32,965 nt of DNA from Bacteroidota bacterium (GTDB lineage: Bacteria; Bacteroidota; Bacteroidia; Chitinophagales; Chitinophagaceae). Location: positions 1 to 32,965 of the forward strand of contig JAFEAB010000023.1 in the NCBI GenBank assembly GCA_018266615.1. Reading direction: 5' to 3'. Below the pieces are notes generated by a model. It was given only the letters and a program-made list of their open reading frames with translations. It searched no databases and was not told where the DNA came from. Shown piece after piece: positions 16,211-23,939 of the stretch. Each line of letters begins with the position of its first letter. Position 1 is the first letter of the stretch. The translations under genes were made by a program, and so were the position numbers.

Positions 16211-16765
16211 ATGCCGTTTATTAAAACCGAATTTGAAGGGTTATATATATTTGAACCTGTTGTACACAACGACAGCCGGGGCTATTTTTTTGAGAGCTAT
16301 AACCAGGAAACCTGGAAAAAGCAGGGAATTAATATTCATTTTGTACAGGATAACCAGGCAAAATCTTCCTATGGAGTGGTAAGGGGGTTACATTACCAAC
16401 TTAACCCGCACGCACAAACGAAACTGGTGCGGGCGCTTTCCGGTTCAATTCTGGATGTGGTAGTGGATATCCGGCAGGGATCACCCACTTTTGGCAGGCA
16501 TTTTGCCATTGAATTGAGCGCTGAAAACTGCAAACAACTCCTGGTTCCACAGGGTTTTGCCCACGGGTATGCCGTACTTACCGGTACGGCCGAGGTAATG
16601 TATAAATGCGATGCCTTTTATAATAAGGAATCGGAAGCCGGAATTTCTTATAACGATCCGCAACTGGCAATCGATTGGAAAATTCCTGCCGATAAGCAGG
16701 TTATTTCAGAAAAGGATATGAAACAGCCCCTATTTGGAGAGGCCAAAAATAATTTCAGGTTTTAA
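16211..16765 (+). CDS. rfbC: dTDP-4-dehydrorhamnose 3,5-epimerase
   Basis: Third enzyme of the dTDP-L-rhamnose pathway (RmlC); a cupin that epimerises C3 and C5 of dTDP-4-keto-6-deoxyglucose. The start is ATG 16211 (184 aa), where the standard family N-terminus begins; upstream frame codons lie inside the preceding gene. Motifs: FEPVVHNDSRGYFFESY, catalytic His61 in VRGLHYQ, LVRALSGSILDVVVDIR, PQGFAHGYAVL and the Tyr131 region VMYKCDAFY. rfbD follows after 2 nt. The first two pathway genes, rfbA and rfbB, are not in the window. Confidence 0.95.
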   Translation: MPFIKTEFEGLYIFEPVVHNDSRGYFFESYNQETWKKQGINIHFVQDNQAKSSYGVVRGLHYQLNPHAQTKLVRALSGSILDVVVDIRQGSPTFGRHFAIELSAENCKQLLVPQGFAHGYAVLTGTAEVMYKCDAFYNKESEAGISYNDPQLAIDWKIPADKQVISEKDMKQPLFGEAKNNFRF

Positions 16766-16767
16766 TC

Positions 16768-17649
16768 ATGAATAAAAGGCCCGTAATATTGGTTACCGGC
16801 GCCAATGGCCAATTGGGAATGGAGTTTCGTGACCTGGAATCTTCCTTTTTGAATTATCAGTTCATTTTTGTTTCTCGTAACGAATTATCAATTGAAGACC
16901 CGGAACAGGTTGATCGCTTTTTTAATTCCCATGTGGTGGATTATTGCATCAACTGTGCCGCTTATACGACCGTTGATAAAGCAGAATCAGACATCGAGGC
17001 GGCCTTTTCCGGTAATGCCACCGCTCCCGGATATTTGGCAAAAGCTGCGGCAAAACAGGGGGCTGCATTTTTTCATTTCTCTACGGATTATGTATTTAAT
17101 GGGAATGGCACACAACCCTATTCGGAAACTCTTCCCACCGACCCGGTAAACGTTTATGGGGAATCAAAAAGAGATGGCGAGGAACGGGTCCGCGATAACC
17201 ATCCGAAAGCCGTTATCATCCGTACTTCCTGGGTGTACAGCAGGTTCGGAAAGAATTTTGTAAAAACCATGTTGCGGCTGATGCATGAAAAACCGGAAAT
17301 TTCCGTAGTGAACGATCAGTTAGGCAGCCCAACCTATGCCCGCGACCTGGCAGCGGCTGTAATGCACATAGTACAAACGCATACCCCGGCACAAATAATT
17401 CCGGGAACCTATCATTTTGCGAACCAGGGGATCATTAGCTGGTACGATTTTGCATTGGCAATTAAAGAAATAGCCGGCCTGGGTTGCAGGGTGAATCCCG
17501 TCCCCTCATCCAGTTACCCCACTCCTGCAAAACGGCCTTCCTACTCTGGTTTGAATACGAATAAAATCAGAGAAATATATCAGGTGGAAATTCCGGAATG
17601 GAAGAACAGCCTTCGCGAATGCATTCAACTCCTCCTTAAAGAAAGGTAA
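16768..17649 (+). CDS. rfbD: dTDP-4-dehydrorhamnose reductase
   Basis: Last enzyme of dTDP-L-rhamnose synthesis (RmlD), an NAD(P)H-dependent SDR reducing the 4-keto group. The 293-aa protein has GANGQLGMEF (11-20), NCAAYTTVDKAES, HFSTDYVFNGN, the catalytic Tyr130 and Lys134 (VYGESKRDGE), RTSWVYSRFGKNFV and VVNDQLGSPTYARDLA. It ends the sugar-nucleotide operon; a hairpin with seven T follows about 45 nt after the stop. Confidence 0.95.
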   Translation: MNKRPVILVTGANGQLGMEFRDLESSFLNYQFIFVSRNELSIEDPEQVDRFFNSHVVDYCINCAAYTTVDKAESDIEAAFSGNATAPGYLAKAAAKQGAAFFHFSTDYVFNGNGTQPYSETLPTDPVNVYGESKRDGEERVRDNHPKAVIIRTSWVYSRFGKNFVKTMLRLMHEKPEISVVNDQLGSPTYARDLAAAVMHIVQTHTPAQIIPGTYHFANQGIISWYDFALAIKEIAGLGCRVNPVPSSSYPTPAKRPSYSGLNTNKIREIYQVEIPEWKNSLRECIQLLLKER

Positions 17650-17693
17650 GGCGCCGGGCCATACCAAGCTTCTTACTCCTACGTGTAAACGAA

Positions 17694-17716
17694 ATTTACC
17701 TGGTAAATCTTTTTTT
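17694..17716 (+). terminator. Terminator of the sugar-nucleotide operon
   Basis: ATTTAC, loop CCTGG core, GTAAAT (17694-17708), then C and seven T (17710-17716). The stem is short and AT-rich but the T-run and the position after rfbD are right. The remaining bases before the convergent gene at 17744 show nothing else. Confidence 0.6.
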
Positions 17717-17743
17717 CAGGATCCGGGGGTTAAAAAATCCGTG

Positions 17744-18511
17744 TTACTTTTCCTTGTTTCGGATGTACACCAGCTTGATTCCTGCCTTATCCGTATCCCG
17801 CTTATCAATTTCAATGCTTGGTATCGATTTTATGAGATGGGTAAGTTTAAGGAAGCCATAGTTTCTGGAATCAAAATCCGGTTGTTTTTTAAGCAGCAGG
17901 TTGCCAAGGTCGCCAAGAAACGTCCAGCCATTTTCATCTGCGAGGTCATCAATGCTGCTGCGGATAAGGTTAAGCGTTGCCCTTCCGGGCTTTTCTACGC
18001 CCGATTTAGTCTTTTTCTTTGTTTCCTTTTGGGTTGAAATAGAAGCTCCTTCTTTTTCATCCTCCTCTTCCTGGCCAATGATTTCCATATAGATAAACTT
18101 ATCGCAGGCGGCTATAAAGGGGTTGGGGGTTTTCTTCTGGCCAATGCCATATACTTTCATTCCCGCCTCCCTTAACCGGGTAACCAGCCGGGTAAAATCG
18201 CTATCGCTGGATATAATACAAAATCCATCTACCCTGCCGGAATACAAAATATCCATGGCATCGATGATCAGGGCGGAGTCGGTTGAATTTTTCCCCTGGG
18301 TATAACTATATTGTTGAATGGGGGTGATGGCATTTTCGAGTAAAACCCCCTTCCATCCCGAAACGGTAGGCTTTGTCCAGTCTCCATAAATCCGTTTAAA
18401 GGTAGGCGTGCCATATTTGGCAATTTCTTCCATCACTGCCTTTATATTTCGATAAGGCACATTGTCGGCATCAATTAATACCGCCAGCCTGATTTCTTTT
18501 TGTGTGTCCAT
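17744..18511 (-). CDS. NYN-domain (PIN-like) protein with probable OST-HTH/LOTUS domain
   Basis: Predicted RNA-acting protein, 255 aa from the ATG at 18511; the preceding in-frame codons are non-coding in character. The N-terminal NYN/LabA-type domain (about 8-145) keeps the acidic residues expected of the metal site: Asp14 and Asp16 in VLIDADN, Asp78 in STDSA, Asp84 in IIDAMD, Asp103 and Asp105 in SSDSDF. A charged Lys/Glu linker (147-175) leads to a small helical domain (178-250, LIRSSIDDLADENGWTFLGDLG and YGFLKLTHLIKS) of OST-HTH/LOTUS type, which binds RNA in known cases. Such two-domain proteins are widespread in bacteria, but the target is unknown. It is downstream of efp with a hairpin between them. 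Confidence 0.85.
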   Translation of the reverse strand: MDTQKEIRLAVLIDADNVPYRNIKAVMEEIAKYGTPTFKRIYGDWTKPTVSGWKGVLLENAITPIQQYSYTQGKNSTDSALIIDAMDILYSGRVDGFCIISSDSDFTRLVTRLREAGMKVYGIGQKKTPNPFIAACDKFIYMEIIGQEEEDEKEGASISTQKETKKKTKSGVEKPGRATLNLIRSSIDDLADENGWTFLGDLGNLLLKKQPDFDSRNYGFLKLTHLIKSIPSIEIDKRDTDKAGIKLVYIRNKEK

Positions 18512-18572
18512 ATTACAAGGTAATCTATTTATTTCCCCAGGTGGAGGTGCAACAATAATTTTCCCAAATAAG

Positions 18573-18596
18573 AAAGGGAAGCCTTCGCCTCCCTTT
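18573..18596 (-). terminator. Hairpin terminator after efp
   Basis: Minus-strand AAAGGGA, G mismatch, GC, loop GAAG, GC, mismatch, TCCCTTT (18596-18573), followed by CTTATTTGGG, only moderately T-rich. It separates efp (stop 18617) from the NYN gene (start 18511) and may be partial, allowing read-through. Confidence 0.55.
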
Positions 18597-18616
18597 GCTA
18601 AATTCAATTTAATCCC

Positions 18617-19183
18617 TTATTCTTTTACCCGTTCAATATAATCGCCGGTTTTGGAGTTAATCCGGATTACATCGCCTTCATTCACAAAGAGGGGTACATT
18701 AACGGTGGCGCCTGTTTCTACGGTGGCCGGTTTAAGGGTGCGGGTAGCGGTATCGCCTTTCATTCCCGGTTCGCTATACGTCACTTTCAATACAATTTTG
18801 TCTGGTAATTCCACGCTCATGGGTTGTTCGGTTTCGCCGTTGATGAGTACAAAAACATCCTGGCCATCTTTTAAGAATTTGGGTGCATCCACCATTTCTT
18901 CTCCTACGGATATCTGTTCAAAAGTTTCAGTATCCATAAAATTGTAGCCGGTATCGTCTTTGTATAAAAATTGAAATGGCTTTTTTTCTACCCGAACAGG
19001 AAAAATGGTTTCACCGCTATTCCAGGTCATTTCCATGGTTCGGCCATTATCCACTCCTTTTAATTTTGCCCAAACTTTAGCTGCTGCCCGGGCGGTTTTA
19101 TTTTGGCCAAATTCAATTACGGAATAAAGGCCTCCGTCGAGCTTAAGAATAAGTCCGGTACGTATATCTGCTGTAGTAGCCAT
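18617..19183 (-). CDS. efp: Translation elongation factor P, noncanonical loop
   Basis: Ribosome-binding factor that relieves stalling at consecutive prolines. Length (188 aa) and all three beta-barrel domains are normal: N-terminal KOW-like (TADIRTGLILKLDGGLYSV), middle (FMDTETFEQISV) and C-terminal (PGMKGDTATRTLKPATVETGATVNVPLFVNEGDVIRI, GDYIERVKE). The loop that carries the modified Lys34 (PGKG) in E. coli reads QNKTARAAAKVWAK here (27-40): no Pro-Gly, two residues longer, with Arg32 near the tip. The gene has its own TACTTTTG promoter and a hairpin after the stop. The function is certain; the loop's modification is not. Confidence 0.95.
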   Translation of the reverse strand: MATTADIRTGLILKLDGGLYSVIEFGQNKTARAAAKVWAKLKGVDNGRTMEMTWNSGETIFPVRVEKKPFQFLYKDDTGYNFMDTETFEQISVGEEMVDAPKFLKDGQDVFVLINGETEQPMSVELPDKIVLKVTYSEPGMKGDTATRTLKPATVETGATVNVPLFVNEGDVIRINSKTGDYIERVKE

Positions 19184-19205
19184 ATTGTTTAATTTTTATA
19201 GGCTG

Positions 19206-19213
19206 CAAAAGTA
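19206..19213 (-). promoter_or_regulatory. efp promoter -7 box
   Basis: TACTTTTG on the minus strand, an exact TAnnTTTG match; 19 nt upstream is TTTC (19236-19233), one base from the -33 TTTG. The leader is about 20 nt. Confidence 0.55.
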
Positions 19214-19277
19214 GGGAACTGAGGGTAAATGAGAAAATCGGATGGTAATTGGATTAATTTTCCAAATCAATTTGCAT

Positions 19278-19285
19278 TAATTTTA
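19278..19285 (+). promoter_or_regulatory. Possible -7 box before the thioredoxin-fold gene
   Basis: TAATTTTA, one mismatch to TAnnTTTG, ends 4 nt before the ATG at 19290. Confidence 0.3.
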
Positions 19286-19289
19286 GGGG

Positions 19290-19790
19290 ATGAAAAATCT
19301 TTCTTTCCTCGCAGCATTCCTGCTTGTTGCTCTTTCTGCCTCTGCCCAACCCTTATCAGACACCATACCGGTGTATAAGAGGTTCCCGGAATTGCCCCAA
19401 TTTACCATCATGCGGCTTCCCGACAGTACCCGTTTTACCCGGGAAGACCTCCCCCGTAAAAAGCCCTCCATCATCATGCTTTTTAGTCCAGATTGTGAAC
19501 ATTGTAAGCATGCCATGCACGACTTGTTGGCCAAGTATGATGAATGGAAAAATGCAGAACTGGTATTGGTTTCTTCCCTGGATTTTGAGCATATTAGAAA
19601 GTTTTACGACGAGTATCAGCTAAGTAAGTATCCCAACATTGTAATTGGAAGAGACGGTTCATTTTACCTGGGTTCTTTTTATAAAATCCGGTCGTACCCC
19701 TCCTTGTATGTATATGATAAAAAGCAAAAACTGGTTACCGAGTTCCTTGGGAAAATTAACCCCGATGACCTGCTGAAAGTGCTCAACTGA
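19290..19790 (+). CDS. Exported thioredoxin-fold protein
   Basis: Periplasmic thiol-disulfide protein of 166 aa. A signal peptide (1-19, cleavage after ASA) precedes a thioredoxin fold: IIMLFSPDCEHCKH carries the CxxC pair Cys69 and Cys72 (Cys-Glu-His-Cys), and SYPSLYVYD supplies the cis-Pro. It resembles the TlpA/ResA-like proteins common in Bacteroidota, but the N-terminal part is short and the CEHC pair is not the usual CxPC, so its partner and redox direction cannot be told. It is divergent from efp. Confidence 0.85.
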   Translation: MKNLSFLAAFLLVALSASAQPLSDTIPVYKRFPELPQFTIMRLPDSTRFTREDLPRKKPSIIMLFSPDCEHCKHAMHDLLAKYDEWKNAELVLVSSLDFEHIRKFYDEYQLSKYPNIVIGRDGSFYLGSFYKIRSYPSLYVYDKKQKLVTEFLGKINPDDLLKVLN

Positions 19791-19906
19791 GTACCCTTCC
19801 ATTGCTCCTTTTAATTGGTCACCAATTCAGTTTATTGATTGAATTCCTTATTTCATCCGCTGGGTGGGATAAAAAAAATCTACATAGCCCGTGGCAGCTA
19901 TTGGTC

Positions 19907-19914
19907 TATCTTTG
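19907..19914 (+). promoter_or_regulatory. mdh promoter -7 box
   Basis: TATCTTTG, exact TAnnTTTG match, 32 nt before the mdh ATG. No good -33 element was seen. Confidence 0.5.
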
Positions 19915-19946
19915 CGGAAATTTTTGAACATCTAAATATTTTTCTC

Positions 19947-20882
19947 ATGAAAGTAACGGTTGTAGGCGCTGGAGCAGTAGGTGCTACCTGTGCCGATAAT
20001 ATTGCACGCAAGCAATTATGCGATGAGCTGGTCATTGTTGATATTAAGGAAGGGGTTGCTGAAGGTAAGGCTATGGATCTGATGCAAACCGCACAAATTG
20101 AGGGCTTCGACACCCGCATTATCGGTAGTACGAACGATTATGAAAAAACTGCCGGAAGCACCGTGGCTGTAATTACTTCGGGTATTCCCCGTAAACCGGG
20201 TATGACCCGCGAAGAGTTGATTGGTATTAATGCAGGAATTGTAAAATCCGTTACAGAAAATATCTTGAAATATTCTCCGGATGCAATTATTGTGGTAATC
20301 AGCAATCCGATGGATACCATGTCGTACCTCGCTCTAAAATCGAGTAAACTGCCAAAGAACCGGATAATTGGAATGGGAGGGATCCTCGATAGCTCCAGGT
20401 TCCGTTATTTTCTCAGCCAGGCTATGAAATGTTCACCCAACGATATCCAGGCCATGGTAATTGGCGGCCATGGCGATACCACCATGATTCCACTTACCCG
20501 GCTTGCCACCTATATGGGCACTCCGGTTTCAAATTACCTCGATGCCGAAACCTTAAAGAAGGTAGCGGCAGATACCATGGTGGGTGGCGCTACGCTTACC
20601 AAACTCCTCGGTACATCTGCCTGGTATGCACCGGGAGCATCCGGCGCTTCTCTGTTAGAAGCCATTGTGCGGGATGAAAACAGACTGATGCCCTGCTGTG
20701 TAATGTTAGATGGTGAATACGGCCAATCCGATATCTGCATCGGGGTACCGGTACATATTGGTAAAAACGGCTGGTCGAAGGTGGTGGATGTAAACCTTAA
20801 TGATGAAGAAAAGGCCCAATTTGCCAAAAGCGCCGAAGCCGTTCGGAATATGAATCATGTATTAAGCACCCTTAATATCTGA
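19947..20882 (+). CDS. mdh: Malate dehydrogenase
   Basis: NAD-dependent TCA-cycle enzyme interconverting malate and oxaloacetate. The start is ATG 19947 (311 aa), giving MKVTVVGAGAVGATCAD; the 36 preceding in-frame codons span the promoter box and are not coding. Motifs: the Rossmann loop GAGAVGA (7-13), substrate arginines in SGIPRKPGMTREE, VISNPMDTMS and the catalytic His in GGHGDTTMIP. It is of the LDH-like MDH type found in Bacteroidota. A strong terminator follows 31 nt after the stop, so it is a single-gene unit. Confidence 0.96.
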   Translation: MKVTVVGAGAVGATCADNIARKQLCDELVIVDIKEGVAEGKAMDLMQTAQIEGFDTRIIGSTNDYEKTAGSTVAVITSGIPRKPGMTREELIGINAGIVKSVTENILKYSPDAIIVVISNPMDTMSYLALKSSKLPKNRIIGMGGILDSSRFRYFLSQAMKCSPNDIQAMVIGGHGDTTMIPLTRLATYMGTPVSNYLDAETLKKVAADTMVGGATLTKLLGTSAWYAPGASGASLLEAIVRDENRLMPCCVMLDGEYGQSDICIGVPVHIGKNGWSKVVDVNLNDEEKAQFAKSAEAVRNMNHVLSTLNI

Positions 20883-20912
20883 TTTCCCGGGGTTTATTAA
20901 AATACTCTATTA

Positions 20913-20940
20913 TCCCAGGCTACTCCAGCCTGGGATTTTT
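20913..20940 (+). terminator. mdh terminator
   Basis: TCCCAGGCT (20913-20921), loop ACTCC, AGCCTGGGA (20927-20935), then five T. A 9-bp perfect stem; textbook Rho-independent terminator. Confidence 0.9.
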
Positions 20941-20983
20941 GATGCCTTTTTGGTAACTTGAGTTCCTTAATTTTCTGCCTCCC

Positions 20984-23845
20984 ATGCTACACCTCTCCGG
21001 AAAGACAATGATTGCCTTTTTGCTGCTTTTTTTTGTATTCCAATCAAAGGCGCAAATGACGGTGAACAATGTGGCCACTGCCACCGCACTTGCCCAGAAA
21101 CTTGTAGGGGACGGAATTTCAATAAGCAATGTAACGTTTACGGGTAACCTTCAAATGACCGGTATATTCACAAAGACCGGCCCCCAGCAGCCCTTGTTGG
21201 ATAGTGGCATTGTTTTAACTACGGGATTTGCTAAAACATTGGGCGCAAATATTGGAGTTAACAACACCAATGGGAATACGGCTTCTAACAATTTTGCCAG
21301 TAAATCCTGGGGGCTAAATGGAGATGCTAACCTTGCCAGTGCGTTGGGTTTACCTCTCTCTGATTTAAAGGATGCCTGTGTGCTGGAATTCGATTTTGTA
21401 CCGATTGGCGATAGTGTACGGTTTAAGTATGTTTTCGGTTCGGAAGAATATGATCCCATTTTTGCCTGTAGCCAATATAATGATGCGTTTGCATTTTTTA
21501 TTTCAGGTCCGGGAATTACCGGTTTAAAGAATATTGCCCTGGTGCCAAATACCAACCAACCGGTTTCCATTTCTACAATAAACCAGGTGTATGGCGCTTC
21601 TGGTGGGCCTTGTTTTGCCAATACCCAGTATTATGTGGATAATACCAATGGCCGGGTAGTTAATTATGACGGGCTTACCAAAACTCTCGTAGCCCGCGAG
21701 CAGGTTATTCCCTGCCAAACCTATCACCTGAAACTGGTGATTTCTGATGTGGTGGACGGTGTGTGGGATAGTGGTGTTTTCCTGGAAGCCCGTAGCCTGG
21801 AATCGAATGTGATTACGCTGCAAACATCCGGCCCGGTGGATGCCTCCGGTAATACGTATGTAGTGGAAGGATGCACACCTGCCGTTGTTGAGGTTCGCCG
21901 GCAAAGCTCCGACCCGCTCCCTGCTACGGTAATGTTAGCCTATGGTGGTACCGCCTTAAACGGAATAGATATACAGACCCTCCCGGATAGCGTAATCATC
22001 CCGGCCAATGATTCCATTGCCACGTTGAATGTTTCTGCCATTGCCGATAATTTGCCGGAAGGAATTGAACAATTCATTATTTATACGCTTCAATATAGTG
22101 TGGTAGGATGTAATGTGGTGGCGGCGAGCGACAGCATCATCATCAATATACACGATCAGGACACCCTGTTGATTTCTCCGGATACGATTCGCATTTGCCG
22201 GAACAGCAGCACTCAGTTTACGGCACCGCCGGGTTTTGGCTCTTATCAATGGTCCCCTGCCGGAATTTTTAATGATCCATCAATAAGTAATCCCATTGCA
22301 CACCCGGTGGCAGATAGTACCAATATTATTTGTATTGCAGCGAATGGAACCTGCGAATCAAAGGGCACGGCGTTTGTGTATTGGAAAATGCTTAAAAAAG
22401 ATTCTGTTATTAACGTGAATTGTGCTGGGCAATCCACCGGAACTATTTTTACCTCTACCGGCCCGGAATGGAACAATCCCCAGTTTACGCTGGATGGAGG
22501 AACAGCCCAGGGCGCCGGTGTATTTACCAATCTTCCCGTAGGAAATTATGTGGTAGAAGTGTCGGATGCCAGCATGGGATGTACCGACTCTTTACATATT
22601 TCGATTATTCAACAATACCCCGATTTGCAAATCACAGGTGCAAATATTGTGGATGGTGGATGTACGTATGGAGCCAATGGGACTGCAACCATTACGGCCA
22701 CCGGAGGTAATCCAGCTTACCAATATTCGTCTGATGGCACCAGTTTTCAGAATACCCCTGCATTAAGCCTGCCACCCGGCACCTATACCATTACGGTGAA
22801 AGACCAAAGTGGATGCCTGGCCACCTATCCCAATGTAGTGGTTACTTATATCAATTCTTTAACGCTGGCATTAAGCTCCGATACAACCATAATTTGTGAA
22901 GGCACCTCAACTAACCTCCATGCACAATCGAATGCTGCTACCCTGCAGTGGCTGCCCGCCGGGTCGCTTAATAACCCTGCGGCCCCCAATGTGGTTGCTT
23001 CTCCCATTGTGCCAACTATGTACCAGGTGATTGCAACGCTGGGTATCTGCCAGATGAAGGATTCTATTTTCCTTGACGTAAATGCGGCTCCGCACCCCAA
23101 TGCCGGGCCCGATCAGATAATTTGTTTTGGCGGTAGCACCGTTTTGGGAGGAACCGGTGGCGTATCCTATATGTGGACTCCTGCAACCTACCTAAGTAAC
23201 GCTAATATTTCCGATCCGGATGTGAACCGGCCTCAAAATATCACTTACCAGCTTCACGTAGTGGATGCCAATGGATGCAGTTCATTGATTCCGGATGATG
23301 TGAAGATTACCCTGCTCCCTCCCGCACAATTGTATGTGGGCAATGATACGGTGGTAGCTGTAAGCCAACCCCTGCAATTGCACGCCATGGATGTGAATCA
23401 TACCGGCTTCACTTCCTACACCTGGGAACCTGCACAGGTATTTAATAACCCGAATATCTCCAGCCCGGTAGCCATATTAACCAATGAATTTAATACCCTG
23501 ATTGTATATGCGGAAACGCCGGGGCATTGTGTGGGAACCGACACTATAAAGGTGCGAACTTATGTAGGCCCTTACGTGTATGTTCCGTCTGCATTTACGC
23601 CTAACGGTGATGGAACAAACGATGTGTTACGCCCCATTTTGGTCGGTATGAAGCGGTTCGAGTTTTTCAGGGTATATAACCGCTATGGACAATTGATGTT
23701 TTCCACCTCCCGCGAAGGAGAAGGATGGGACGGCATGTTTAAAGGGAAACGCCAGGGTCTGGGAACTTTTGTGTGGATGGTGGATGCGGTTGATTACAAA
23801 GGGAACCATTATTTCAGAAAGGGTACCACCACTATTGTTCAATAG
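20984..23845 (+). CDS. Large secreted choice-of-anchor L protein with T9SS type B sorting domain
   Basis: Predicted cell-surface or secreted protein, 953 aa. A signal peptide ends at SKAQ (residue 24); ATG 21008 is an alternative start. Residues about 28-275 are a choice-of-anchor L domain (LDSGIVLTTGFAKTLG, LEFDFVPIGDSVRFKYVFGSEEYDP, AFFISGPGI). Next come a Calx-beta-like stretch (about 280-395), Ig/PKD-like modules, a SprB-like repeat (GGCTYGANGTATITATGG, PPGTYTITVKDQSGC) and further Ig-like modules. The last 85 or so residues are the gliding-motility/T9SS type B C-terminal domain (VPSAFTPNGDGTNDVLRP, NRYGQLMF, GWDGMFKGK). It is therefore exported by the Por/type IX system and probably acts in adhesion; ligand unknown. 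Confidence 0.92.
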   Translation: MLHLSGKTMIAFLLLFFVFQSKAQMTVNNVATATALAQKLVGDGISISNVTFTGNLQMTGIFTKTGPQQPLLDSGIVLTTGFAKTLGANIGVNNTNGNTASNNFASKSWGLNGDANLASALGLPLSDLKDACVLEFDFVPIGDSVRFKYVFGSEEYDPIFACSQYNDAFAFFISGPGITGLKNIALVPNTNQPVSISTINQVYGASGGPCFANTQYYVDNTNGRVVNYDGLTKTLVAREQVIPCQTYHLKLVISDVVDGVWDSGVFLEARSLESNVITLQTSGPVDASGNTYVVEGCTPAVVEVRRQSSDPLPATVMLAYGGTALNGIDIQTLPDSVIIPANDSIATLNVSAIADNLPEGIEQFIIYTLQYSVVGCNVVAASDSIIINIHDQDTLLISPDTIRICRNSSTQFTAPPGFGSYQWSPAGIFNDPSISNPIAHPVADSTNIICIAANGTCESKGTAFVYWKMLKKDSVINVNCAGQSTGTIFTSTGPEWNNPQFTLDGGTAQGAGVFTNLPVGNYVVEVSDASMGCTDSLHISIIQQYPDLQITGANIVDGGCTYGANGTATITATGGNPAYQYSSDGTSFQNTPALSLPPGTYTITVKDQSGCLATYPNVVVTYINSLTLALSSDTTIICEGTSTNLHAQSNAATLQWLPAGSLNNPAAPNVVASPIVPTMYQVIATLGICQMKDSIFLDVNAAPHPNAGPDQIICFGGSTVLGGTGGVSYMWTPATYLSNANISDPDVNRPQNITYQLHVVDANGCSSLIPDDVKITLLPPAQLYVGNDTVVAVSQPLQLHAMDVNHTGFTSYTWEPAQVFNNPNISSPVAILTNEFNTLIVYAETPGHCVGTDTIKVRTYVGPYVYVPSAFTPNGDGTNDVLRPILVGMKRFEFFRVYNRYGQLMFSTSREGEGWDGMFKGKRQGLGTFVWMVDAVDYKGNHYFRKGTTTIVQ

Positions 23846-23939
23846 GATCTTAGGTAATTATTAACAACGGGATTTTGGAATCGTTTCCCATTCGAAGTTA
23901 TTTTTATTCTGCCTGTATTTACTTTAAAAACCTTACCGT

